Assembly (NCBI GenBank): GCA_937989585.1
Contig: CALKRW010000016.1
Location: 1 to 10,278 of the forward strand
Direction of reading: 5' to 3'
From: an uncultured Porphyromonadaceae bacterium
Lineage (GTDB): Bacteria; Bacteroidota; Bacteroidia; Bacteroidales; Muribaculaceae
Length of the DNA: 10,278 nucleotides
Shown: one piece after another, positions 1 through 7,705 of the stretch
Layout: each line of letters opens with the position of its first letter
Numbering within the stretch: position 1 is the first letter of the stretch
Translations under genes and position numbers: made by a program
The notes under the pieces: model-generated
Told to the model about the DNA's origin: nothing
What the model saw: the letters and a program-made list of their open reading frames with translations, nothing else
Database searches by the model: none

Positions 1-5
1 AAAAG

Positions 6-46
6 TGTCCCAGTCTGCTCCGGCGCACTGTCCCAGTCTGCTCCGG
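6..46. repeat. Two tandem copies of an 18-bp repeat (period 23)
   Basis: The sequence TGTCCCAGTCTGCTCCGG occurs at 6-23 and again, identically, at 29-46, separated by 5 bases (CGCAC). It is GC-rich compared with what follows and lies just upstream of the peptidase promoter. I saw no further copy in the window. Short direct repeats starting with TGT near an element end are typical of IS21-family termini, so this could be a terminal remnant of an insertion sequence lying mostly outside the window. However, the TGT ends read into the peptidase gene, which is not an IS gene. A protein-binding site or an intergenic repeat is equally possible. Confidence 0.75.
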
Positions 47-76
47 TTTTTCCACCAATGAGACGTTGTATCTTTG
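47..76 (+). promoter_or_regulatory. Bacteroidetes-type promoter of the M23 peptidase gene
   Basis: TATCTTTG at 69-76 matches the Bacteroidetes -7 consensus TAnnTTTG exactly. A T-run at 47-51 lies about 17 bases upstream, where the weaker -33 TTTG element is expected. Transcription would begin around 81-84, at or next to the ATG at 84, so the mRNA would be leaderless or almost so. This also argues against the upstream in-frame TTG at 66, which precedes the promoter box. The T-run directly follows the second 18-bp repeat, so the -33 region may be borrowed from that repeat unit. Confidence 0.6.
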
Positions 77-83
77 CGCCCCA

Positions 84-728
84 ATGAAATCAATACTTCT
101 CACACTTTTCCTATCATTATCGATTACTGCGTCTGCCCAGTTCCATACAATCGAGCACGTTGACACGCGCCATCGCATAAAAGAAAAGCCGGCTACCATA
201 GTGGCTACCGACTCAACAGCGATTGACAATCTCACTGTATCAAAAGATCGGGGAGTTATCGCGAAGCACTTTCAGTGCGCAGCGGAGAAAGAATTTACAA
301 CCGAGGCATCGAAGATTGCTTGGTATCACCCACCACTCAAAGGTGCGTTGAAAATATCCTCCCGCTTCGGCTCTCGCCGAAATCCCTTTGGCAAAGGAGG
401 TCATGAGCATCATTCCGGCCTCGACCTCTCAGCCAAGGCTGGAACACCCATATACGCGATGCTCCCGGGCGAAGTCCTTGCTATCGGCTACGACACACGC
501 TCCGGCAACTTCATAAAGCTCAAACACGGCAACTTCACCGTGAGCTATTGCCACCTCCTTTCACGCCCAAAAATAAAAAAGGGTACCAAGATTTTTCCTG
601 GCACCCATGTCGGTCTTGTCGGTTCTACTGGCCGTTCGACTAGTCCTCACCTACATATAACACTAAAAATAAATGGCCGAGCTCTAGACACAGCTATTCT
701 AATGACACAGTTCGGCATAATGGACTGA
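84..728 (+). CDS. Secreted M23 (LytM-type) metallopeptidase
   Basis: The 214-aa product should be a zinc-dependent endopeptidase acting on peptidoglycan cross-links outside the cytoplasmic membrane. Residues 1-18 form a signal peptide (MKS, a Leu/Ile core, then an ASA cleavage site before Gln19). Residues about 20-80 are a poorly conserved linker. The LytM domain covers about 85-205: H110-S-G-L-D114 and H189-L-H191 give the zinc ligands H110, D114 and H191, with H189 as the usual catalytic histidine; Y155-C-H157 matches the family's third motif. All key residues are present, so it is probably active. The ATG at 84 is chosen because it begins a clean signal peptide and lies just behind a -7 box; a TTG at 66 would add six residues. 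The gene converges on the defence-like operon, with two bases between the stop codons. Similar small M23 proteins occur in Bacteroidetes conjugative elements, but nothing else here shows that this one belongs to such an element. Confidence 0.88.
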   Translation: MKSILLTLFLSLSITASAQFHTIEHVDTRHRIKEKPATIVATDSTAIDNLTVSKDRGVIAKHFQCAAEKEFTTEASKIAWYHPPLKGALKISSRFGSRRNPFGKGGHEHHSGLDLSAKAGTPIYAMLPGEVLAIGYDTRSGNFIKLKHGNFTVSYCHLLSRPKIKKGTKIFPGTHVGLVGSTGRSTSPHLHITLKINGRALDTAILMTQFGIMD

Positions 729-730
729 TG

Positions 731-2539
731 TTATAATACAAGTGATTTGTATGATGACTTTATTATTCGTTGATTGGGGAGATGAAATTCAAATATACTT
801 GATTCTAACATGGCTTGATTTACAGTTGAAATCGCTATGTTTGATAATTCAATCTTTAGGGACAAACTCAACTTACGACGCAAAGGTTGTATTGATTTAT
901 TCCAAATCGATTTAATCAAAGAATCAAATGTCGCACCAGTTATGTACTTGTCACGGCAATTGATACGTTGAAGTCTCCTTATCGAACAATCGATTCTAAA
1001 ATTTAAAGTTTTCTCCAATTTATCTATAACACTCTTAAATAATAAACGTCCTGTTCCATTTGTAAAATCGAGGATAAGCAAAGGGGAGTCTTTAAAAAGA
1101 ATCTCTATGCTTTTGCTTTTTGTCTTGCTGAGGCCGAGAATGGACACTCCTACATTGGTTATATCATCTTTGACAAATATGTTTGCATCAAAGGCATTAA
1201 GTTCTTGAGTAGTATATGATTTCTCTGGTTTAAATATAGGATTGTTTTCTGGGAGTATTTGGATATTGGTCTCAGAATCATTCAAAGGCCAATAGTTCCA
1301 GATATTGGATTCCCACCAACTGAAATACTGCTGATATTCCCATTTTACATTCAGGTATTTATCAAGCCTTTGATTTAGAGTAGTCAGTTCTTCATCGTAT
1401 TTAAATAGACCATTGTCTGCATCAACATAAGGAATGACAAATTTATACGCGATATCGGTAATGAAAAGAATTGCAGTACAATATGGGATATCTATTACTT
1501 TTTCAGGCCTAAAAAACAGGAAAAGGACTGGTTGTTCATACATATTACCATCAGGCAAAGTTCCATATCCGACAGAGGGAAGTGCATCCGGAATTATATC
1601 ATCGTTCCTTTTAGTCAGCCACTCAATCGTTTTTTGAAAATGAACCAATCTGCTCGAAGGCATAAGATCAATCGCCATCTTGACTAATGCTCGATATATA
1701 TCCTGATCAACAACAGGCTCATAATGGTCGAATTTCATTTCACGATAGCCATCCAATGTGGTTCTTGTGAGATTTTGAGAAGATTTTATATACAGAATTG
1801 GCTCACCATATGAATCGGGGGCTATGGTATAATTATTCCCATATATAGTTCGACAATCAGAAGATTTCTTACTCTTGATTTTATACATTGCTCTTCTGAA
1901 GTCCATCAGATGAATAAAATTATCCTCGATTTCCTTAAGACGCTGGTTACAAACATCACATTCCTCATTGCATATAAGCAATGTATTTCCTAAAGCTTCT
2001 GGAATGGCATGAGCGACATATTTAAAAGGTCCATCCGCCCCACAAAATCGACATATACGTTTAGACTTGTCAACTTCTCCTACTTTTTGTTGGATTCCCA
2101 TAAGACCAAATGTCTCAATGGCAAACTCAAAGGAAATGCGAGACCACAAATCAAAGTAGCGGTTATGAATATTTACCCATTCCCAATAATTGGATGTATC
2201 ACTCTTTAAGACTTCAATTGGCACAACGAGTTCTGCGAGTGTTGCACGACTGGCGTTAATTATATAAAAGAAATCCCCTTCACCTGTGAAATTGAAAAAA
2301 TTAGTTACTCTTAGAATGTTTTTTGTCCGTGAACTATATTTCTTCTCAATTTCTTTAAAGTTGAATCTAGTTTTATCAGTGTTCCTGAGTCTTATTGCAC
2401 CATCAGACCACCCATTAACGACATCGCTTTTTCTTGCTAATTCATCCCATAAGAGTGCCTCTTCGGATTCGTTAAACCCGGAAAGAAATGTTTGATCTCG
2501 TTTTGTTTTGGAATATAAAATTATATGAATCTTTGCCAT
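731..2539 (-). CDS. HNH_5-like zinc-binding endonuclease-type protein, last gene of the operon
   Basis: This 602-aa protein has a compact HNH_5-like motif at about residues 162-208: C163-x2-C166, then H177-A-I-P-E-A-L-G184, then C194-D-V-C197-N198 and an acidic E-I-E-D stretch. In HNH_5 families the two CxxC pairs hold a structural zinc, and the His of the H-x-I-P-E-x-L-G box is the catalytic base, which suggests DNA or RNA cleavage. The N-terminal 160 residues and the C-terminal 390 residues match nothing I recognise. They are mixed alpha/beta in character, rich in Trp and Tyr around residues 400-420, with no signal peptide or membrane segment, so the protein is probably cytosolic. It follows the protease gene after a 51-base gap (2540-2590), in which I see no convincing promoter or hairpin, so it is probably cotranscribed. 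In the operon it is the best candidate for a nucleic-acid-cutting effector. The HNH-like motif is fairly secure; nuclease activity is inferred. Confidence 0.82.
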   Translation of the reverse strand: MAKIHIILYSKTKRDQTFLSGFNESEEALLWDELARKSDVVNGWSDGAIRLRNTDKTRFNFKEIEKKYSSRTKNILRVTNFFNFTGEGDFFYIINASRATLAELVVPIEVLKSDTSNYWEWVNIHNRYFDLWSRISFEFAIETFGLMGIQQKVGEVDKSKRICRFCGADGPFKYVAHAIPEALGNTLLICNEECDVCNQRLKEIEDNFIHLMDFRRAMYKIKSKKSSDCRTIYGNNYTIAPDSYGEPILYIKSSQNLTRTTLDGYREMKFDHYEPVVDQDIYRALVKMAIDLMPSSRLVHFQKTIEWLTKRNDDIIPDALPSVGYGTLPDGNMYEQPVLFLFFRPEKVIDIPYCTAILFITDIAYKFVIPYVDADNGLFKYDEELTTLNQRLDKYLNVKWEYQQYFSWWESNIWNYWPLNDSETNIQILPENNPIFKPEKSYTTQELNAFDANIFVKDDITNVGVSILGLSKTKSKSIEILFKDSPLLILDFTNGTGRLLFKSVIDKLEKTLNFRIDCSIRRLQRINCRDKYITGATFDSLIKSIWNKSIQPLRRKLSLSLKIELSNIAISTVNQAMLESSIFEFHLPNQRIIKSSYKSLVL

Positions 2540-2590
2540 CAGTTACATCAGTTTAAAATAATGCCAGCTTTTGGAGCCTGATTAGCGAGC

Positions 2591-5500
2591 CTATTCAGTC
2601 TCTTTAGACGCAATCGTCCTGTTAAAATTACAGATATTCGCGAGATGTTGCCGGAACTCGATGACTTTCACGTTTGTCTGTTCATAGTCCCATTCTTGAT
2701 AACTTTTCTGAATCAATTTCAAACTTGCTGTGAATGTATCTCTCATAATGACCGGATATTTTTTTACCATATATCCGACAAAAGCCATGCTTGAACTGAG
2801 AGCCGTATCTGTTTGCAAGATAACGCTATCGATTATAATCCGTATCTCTTCCAGATAGTCTTCCGGATTTCCATGCTCTATATGTGAAACTAAAAGACTT
2901 ATTCCTTGAGATAACGTATTATAGTCTTTCGATATAAGCATTTCTTTCAAGTTAGAAGCATCCGACCACTTGCAAAGAAGATTCTCTATACGCTCCATTA
3001 AACTTTCCTTATTTGGGAAGTCCGTATTAGACTGCTTTGTCAAGAAATGTCTCATTCCTCCCAACAAGTTGACATATTGACCTATGAAATGAGTTCTATA
3101 AGGACGATTGGGATCCACACTTTCCATTAAGCCAAGATTCTTCGCCATATTCTCAGCTATTGCGACTTTCTCTTCTGTAGCCCAGTTTAAGTCATTGAAC
3201 CGTTCAAGTTCTATTGCCGAGGGGTCTGTAAAGGAAGTTGCTGCTTCGTTTACCCCACAATTCCAAATATCGGATTGTAGAATTATATCTTTTAACTTCG
3301 TTACATTCTCAGGACTAATCAAAAGATAACTCAGTAGCCTCATAGCATTGCTGTCTCCTTTAGCAAATTCAAGGCCCTCTTCTTTGGCTTTGTTTTCAAT
3401 GAAATCTCTAATTGATTGGGGTATCAATTCTTTATTATTCAAAGCCTGATAAACAGGATGAAGTATCTGTAGTTTATATTGTTGACTTAAAGAATCAAGT
3501 TGAAAAGAAACCTCTTTATCTTCCATCATCGTTTCATCAAAATCCAAACTGCCACCTAAAAGATATGAAAGCAACAAAGGATTTTTAGATAATCTTGCCG
3601 AAACTTCTTTGAAGATTATAATTTTATGAGCAACGTCGTTTACATGAGAAATTCCCTCTTCCAGATACTTGAATACAGAGTCTCTATAACTGACATTTTC
3701 AAAAGGAATTGTTTCAAGCATATATACAGCCACCTTTGAGAAGTCCTCAAACCACTCTGCTTCGTAGACGGCTTGGAACAATTGAGTAGCTATGAGCAAA
3801 GCTGATTCAATTATTCTTTGCGGAGTATCAGGATTTAAAAGAGCTCGATTGATTAATCTCAAATAAAGAGGACGCTGCTTTACAACATATTCATCATCCG
3901 TATAGGCAATATCCTGGCCGCATTTTACTACCAGCTTCTCATTGTGATAAAGAAGTGTATAGAAAAAGCATGCAGGAGGCAAATCTCGATACAAATGCCG
4001 AAAAACTTTATACCATATAGGAGCTGATACAATCTCGCGCCAGGGGTTTGAAGTCAATAGTCCGGTGTTAATGAGATACTGAACCAGTTTGAGAGAGGCT
4101 GGGAAAGAAGTTGTATCTTCCCCACCCAAAATATGAGTGACATGGATTCCATATGGAACACAATCTTCTTTGGCTTTGTCAATCTTATCAGTGATATACT
4201 GGATAACCTCACTTGGCGAATCCAGGCCATCCTTCTGGAATTGCTCATAGGAAAACTCATTGGGATAAACGGAGTTGCAAATGTTATAGATAACTGTAGC
4301 GATAAATTTCTCTTCGACACATATACCGTTCGATTGAATTAGATTTTTCAATCGCTTCATTATCGGACTTTCTTTTCCATATTTCTCCCTGTAATCTCTA
4401 TTTTCATTCCACAAGCTTCCCAATATGGCTCTTTTTGCTACATATGCATCATCCTTTGGATTCCAACTGAATGTAAGTTTCTTCATCTCAGTAAAATCCA
4501 ATTGGAAGGCTGCTCTCATTATTAACTCATAGCACCCGTGGTCTGTGTTGGAATCGGGCAGAATTGCCTCAAATTTTTTATGACCCGTGAGCGTTGTTGT
4601 CCGATTTAATACTTTCTGCGCATTAGGATTCTTGGATAAATCATTCAGACCATCTGGCAATTGTCCATAAAGTTGGGGCCATTGGCCTAAGTCTTCCAAG
4701 GCTAGTAATAACGTTTCTTTGTCATATTCTGTCCATGAGACATCTTTCTTTTGTTCATCAAGAGAACTGGGGAAATTTATATGATTTCTGAATAAACGTT
4801 GGATTACATATTCTTGTATGTCAATGCTCTTTGGATATGGGTATCTTATCTTTGCTTCCTTGATTTTTTGAATGAGCTCAGAATATTTTTGTTGATCAAT
4901 CTCTTTATCAGAGATACAGTTAAGAAGTTCACGCCATACCTTATAATACTCACGTTGCGCAGAATTATTGCCATAGGACTTATTTGGAAGAAGGATAAAT
5001 TCATCAACGGATTGATGCCATATTATAGGATCTCCTAAATCTGGAATATATCTTATCTCAAAGCTGTCAAGATGTGAGTATTCAGGCGCTATTTTAACGA
5101 CGTATCCCATACAATAAAGCCGACCATTATCATTCAAATAGAGACCTGCACCTGAGTACCCCTTTAATAGTTCAGGTGTTTTGGATTCGGCAGTGTAAGA
5201 TTTGTCGAATTGGTATATTCTATGCGCAGTACACTCTGCTTTTTGTATTTCACCCTTTTCCTCATGGGCGCGGAAACCTACAATACCCACATACCCAGAT
5301 TGTTCAATATCTTCCCCAACAAAGCATAACCCCGCATCATAATCGAAAGAATTTAACGAGGAGGGTTTATAATTGACCTTTAAGAGAGCAAAATCAATGT
5401 CTTCAGCTACATCTATTCTCTTCAATTCTATGATTTTGAAATAGCCATTTTCTTCTAAAATTGGTAGAGACAATCTAAAATCCTCTATGGGTAAGACATT

Positions 5501-5677
5501 ATTTTTGTCATCTATCAACACATGTGCTGCAGTAATAACATAAAACTCACCTTGGGGTTTATAAAGAATCCCCGAGCCTTTTACGGCGAATGCTTCTCCC
5601 TCACGAGCATAATCAATTCGCACAGCTACGGATTTGAGTTGCTTGAAATGTGGAGTTTGAAATTTATGAATTTCCAT
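2591..5677 (-). CDS. Trypsin-like serine protease domain fused to a long helical region
   Basis: Residues about 13-200 of this 1028-aa protein form a trypsin/chymotrypsin-fold serine protease. The triad is readable: H52 in ITAAHVL, D95 in DIDFALLKV, and S175 in G-Y-S-G-A-G, a variant of the usual GNSGGP. The G-S-G-I-L-Y entry strand at 34-39 is also typical. There is no signal peptide, so the protease should act in the cytosol, which fits cleavage of a partner protein better than secretion. Residues about 230-1028 are mostly alpha-helical with Leu-rich stretches, suggesting a solenoid or repeat scaffold. I see no Walker A (GxxGxGK[ST]) motif, so it is not an ordinary STAND protease. The ATG lies 10 bases after the MBL stop codon, so the two are probably coupled. 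Trypsin-like domains fused to large sensor regions are known from bacterial conflict systems. The target and trigger of this one are unknown. Confidence 0.88.
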   Translation of the reverse strand: MEIHKFQTPHFKQLKSVAVRIDYAREGEAFAVKGSGILYKPQGEFYVITAAHVLIDDKNNVLPIEDFRLSLPILEENGYFKIIELKRIDVAEDIDFALLKVNYKPSSLNSFDYDAGLCFVGEDIEQSGYVGIVGFRAHEEKGEIQKAECTAHRIYQFDKSYTAESKTPELLKGYSGAGLYLNDNGRLYCMGYVVKIAPEYSHLDSFEIRYIPDLGDPIIWHQSVDEFILLPNKSYGNNSAQREYYKVWRELLNCISDKEIDQQKYSELIQKIKEAKIRYPYPKSIDIQEYVIQRLFRNHINFPSSLDEQKKDVSWTEYDKETLLLALEDLGQWPQLYGQLPDGLNDLSKNPNAQKVLNRTTTLTGHKKFEAILPDSNTDHGCYELIMRAAFQLDFTEMKKLTFSWNPKDDAYVAKRAILGSLWNENRDYREKYGKESPIMKRLKNLIQSNGICVEEKFIATVIYNICNSVYPNEFSYEQFQKDGLDSPSEVIQYITDKIDKAKEDCVPYGIHVTHILGGEDTTSFPASLKLVQYLINTGLLTSNPWREIVSAPIWYKVFRHLYRDLPPACFFYTLLYHNEKLVVKCGQDIAYTDDEYVVKQRPLYLRLINRALLNPDTPQRIIESALLIATQLFQAVYEAEWFEDFSKVAVYMLETIPFENVSYRDSVFKYLEEGISHVNDVAHKIIIFKEVSARLSKNPLLLSYLLGGSLDFDETMMEDKEVSFQLDSLSQQYKLQILHPVYQALNNKELIPQSIRDFIENKAKEEGLEFAKGDSNAMRLLSYLLISPENVTKLKDIILQSDIWNCGVNEAATSFTDPSAIELERFNDLNWATEEKVAIAENMAKNLGLMESVDPNRPYRTHFIGQYVNLLGGMRHFLTKQSNTDFPNKESLMERIENLLCKWSDASNLKEMLISKDYNTLSQGISLLVSHIEHGNPEDYLEEIRIIIDSVILQTDTALSSSMAFVGYMVKKYPVIMRDTFTASLKLIQKSYQEWDYEQTNVKVIEFRQHLANICNFNRTIASKETE

Positions 5678-5687
5678 ACTGCTACAA

Positions 5688-6752
5688 TTAATTAAGTGTA
5701 TTCATCGGATTATCAAAGAAATGACATTCAAAATTGGAATCACAATCCATCTGATCATTGAAAACGGTTTTGCCTATTATTTCAATCCGTTCCCTTGGAT
5801 AGTTAAAATAAAGGTGAATAGTCGAAGAATAATCCCTTTCTGGATGGCATAAAATCCTAGCTATAGTTTTTCTGCTCGGATGCTTCGAGTTCCCAATACC
5901 TCCGTTCGTGGAAATAATAAACTTATTGCAATCTATCAAATCAAGGAGCTCGGAACTCGTATTCCTTTCACTTCCATGGTGAGAGATTTTGACAAAATCT
6001 ACCTTAAGCTTCATCGCTTTTGAATATCCTTTTGAATAAAGATATTCACAAATTTGCTGCGGATAAGCATCTCCAAGCATTAAGGCAGACATGTCGTCAC
6101 TCCTTACAATGAACGCTATCGAACTCATATTAGCAGCTTCATTATATTTGTTCAATGTCGGCGGCTTTGGCTCAGTTTTAGCTAGTTCATGCAGGGAAGT
6201 ATTGATATCATCATTGACTAATTCATTAGCAACATTAACGCCAAGCGTCTCTTCTATGGCATTACCAACCATAGTCTTATATTGTGCCTGAAATTCGTTA
6301 AATACATTGTCCTTGGGACTAATGATTTCTATTTCACAGAACGGGAATTCAATTACTTCCCCTGCGACAATATCTGCCCGCCAGACTAATAATTCCTTTT
6401 CGAACAAATCGTTTAATACCTCAGAAAGAGTGTAGGCTTGTTGTGCTGAAACATTCGGAGAATTATTAATCTGAATATTCGGAGCGCAATTAGCCCAAAC
6501 ATTGGAAACTTTAAGAGACTCGTCATTTCTATGCTTTTCAAAATATCTTTTGATGCCGGCAATATGGTCATCATCGTGATGGGTAAGCACCATCAAATCG
6601 ATATGTTCTAATGCTTCCACCTCTTTGATGAAAGGATTTAGTCTTGCGTTTATTCCAGGCCCTCCATCCACCACGACAGTTCCATAGTTCTCTCCTCGAT
6701 GTAATTTGAGGAAGAACGCATCGCCATGCTGTGCTTGTAGGAATTGTATCAT
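5688..6752 (-). CDS. ComEC/Rec2-like metallo-beta-lactamase-fold hydrolase
   Basis: The 354-aa protein is a stand-alone MBL-fold hydrolase of the ComEC/Rec2 type. The metal-binding motif T57-H-H-D-D-D-H63-I-A-G fits the ComEC pattern [ST]-H-x-D-x-D-H-x-x-G, giving H58, D60, D62 and H63. Further motifs follow in the expected order: L-G-D228, then K-I-S-H258-H259-G-S, then K-H291-P. The N-terminal Q-x-x-H-G-D-A-F-F segment and V-V-V-D-G-G-P at 26-32 are the usual first strands. There are no membrane helices, unlike ComEC itself, so it is soluble and could cleave phosphodiester bonds in nucleic acid or a nucleotide; the substrate cannot be read from the sequence. A C-terminal tail of about 40 residues contains Cys337 and Cys343. 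Its start overlaps the FRG stop in an ATGA, and the protease gene begins 10 bases later. From memory, MBL and trypsin-like proteins also occur together in AVAST type 1. Confidence 0.9.
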   Translation of the reverse strand: MIQFLQAQHGDAFFLKLHRGENYGTVVVDGGPGINARLNPFIKEVEALEHIDLMVLTHHDDDHIAGIKRYFEKHRNDESLKVSNVWANCAPNIQINNSPNVSAQQAYTLSEVLNDLFEKELLVWRADIVAGEVIEFPFCEIEIISPKDNVFNEFQAQYKTMVGNAIEETLGVNVANELVNDDINTSLHELAKTEPKPPTLNKYNEAANMSSIAFIVRSDDMSALMLGDAYPQQICEYLYSKGYSKAMKLKVDFVKISHHGSERNTSSELLDLIDCNKFIISTNGGIGNSKHPSRKTIARILCHPERDYSSTIHLYFNYPRERIEIIGKTVFNDQMDCDSNFECHFFDNPMNTLN

Positions 6753-7705
6753 GCTTGATTTGATTTAGGGAATGAGTCGGAATATTTCTTATGATATCTT
6801 TCTGTGATAAATCTCAATTCTGCAGAGGTATACCGGAAGATGCATCTTTCGGTAAAATAGCATCCACTCTTTTCCAACAAAGTCCTTGTTCGCTCAATGT
6901 TGCGATTGAGTCTAGAACAAAGAGTTTTCAAAGATTGTTCGGAATAAGTCCGCGTCATTTGAATCATCCTTATCTTATTGGCCATAGGGTCGTATGGGAA
7001 AAGAGCCTTTCCTCTGCCGCATTGCTCAAAGATCTGGATGGAGGCCTTCGGGTTATGCCAGAATTCAAATGCTATCGGTACTCGGTGATTTAGATTCTCG
7101 CCTTCTTTTAGTTCTATGCTATAGGCCGCCTGTTCTCCAGGACGTGGGAGAGCTTCCATCCCGACAGGCATAATTGATGGCTTTCGAGCGTTAGTAAGTT
7201 CAATGCCACCATGAGGCCAAAAATACAAAACTCCTTTGTTCACCATTGAAAGAACAGGGTGATATTCATCCTTGAGATAGTCATATTCGGTAGTGGCGAA
7301 GAATGCGGCCACTATCGGAGAGTTTGTAAGGTCAAACAGATTTGTCGGTATTCCGTAATGCTGAGCCAATCCAGTATAATTAATCTTGAGCCCTCCGCTG
7401 ATGTGGTCTTTAATCTCGGGATTGTCTTGCAGAATAAGTTTCAGCTCTTCGACTTGCAATTCAATCTCCAAAATTTCTTCTTCGCTTCTTTTGCGTCGAT
7501 ATAGAGATGGATAGCTTTCTTGATAAAAAGTGTTCTGCCCGCGATACAGTGGATTCATGGGCATCGGAACTCCATACACTTCATCGTCATCATATTGCAT
7601 GACTTCGAAATACCTGTGAAATCCCCATGGGATTGTCCATCCCTTAGACTTCAGATAGTCGAAGACAGCAAAAATGTCAGAAAAAACAGTTTTGGCTTCA
7701 TTCAT
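6749..7705 (-). CDS. FRG-domain protein
   Basis: This 318-aa protein carries a clear FRG domain over about residues 50-240. The landmarks are P-L-Y-R-G-Q at 52-57, L-A-Q-H-Y-G-I-P-T at 113-121, L-F-D-L-T at 123-127 and S-P-I-V-A-A-F-F-A at 129-137, and a later R-P-G-E-Q-A-A-Y-S segment at 188-196 where family members often carry an R/Q-containing strand. The conserved Arg, Gln and His residues suggest a ligand- or substrate-binding pocket, but I know of no settled biochemical activity for the family. FRG proteins are frequent in bacterial accessory and phage-related DNA. The C-terminal 70 residues are helical and basic. It is cytosolic, with no signal peptide. Its ATG overlaps the stop of the preceding gene, and its own stop overlaps the next start, both as ATGA, so translation is probably coupled in both directions. 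Confidence 0.88.
   Translation of the reverse strand: MNEAKTVFSDIFAVFDYLKSKGWTIPWGFHRYFEVMQYDDDEVYGVPMPMNPLYRGQNTFYQESYPSLYRRKRSEEEILEIELQVEELKLILQDNPEIKDHISGGLKINYTGLAQHYGIPTNLFDLTNSPIVAAFFATTEYDYLKDEYHPVLSMVNKGVLYFWPHGGIELTNARKPSIMPVGMEALPRPGEQAAYSIELKEGENLNHRVPIAFEFWHNPKASIQIFEQCGRGKALFPYDPMANKIRMIQMTRTYSEQSLKTLCSRLNRNIERTRTLLEKSGCYFTERCIFRYTSAELRFITERYHKKYSDSFPKSNQA

Noticed and set aside
735..755. ATACAA / TTGTAT hairpin just after the peptidase stop, as a terminator
   Set aside because: The stem is only six mostly A/T pairs with no T-run behind it, and it lies inside the HNH gene's coding sequence.
4054..4320. An 88-codon open frame on the - strand
   Set aside because: It lies wholly inside the protease gene in another frame, with no promoter and no recognisable domain.
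2591..5677. The protease protein as a complete AVAST-type STAND sensor
   Set aside because: No GxxGxGK[ST] motif or other readable NTPase signature was found in the 1028 residues.
6791..7093. A 100-codon + strand open frame
   Set aside because: It is antisense to the FRG gene, whose conserved motifs show that the - strand is the coding one.
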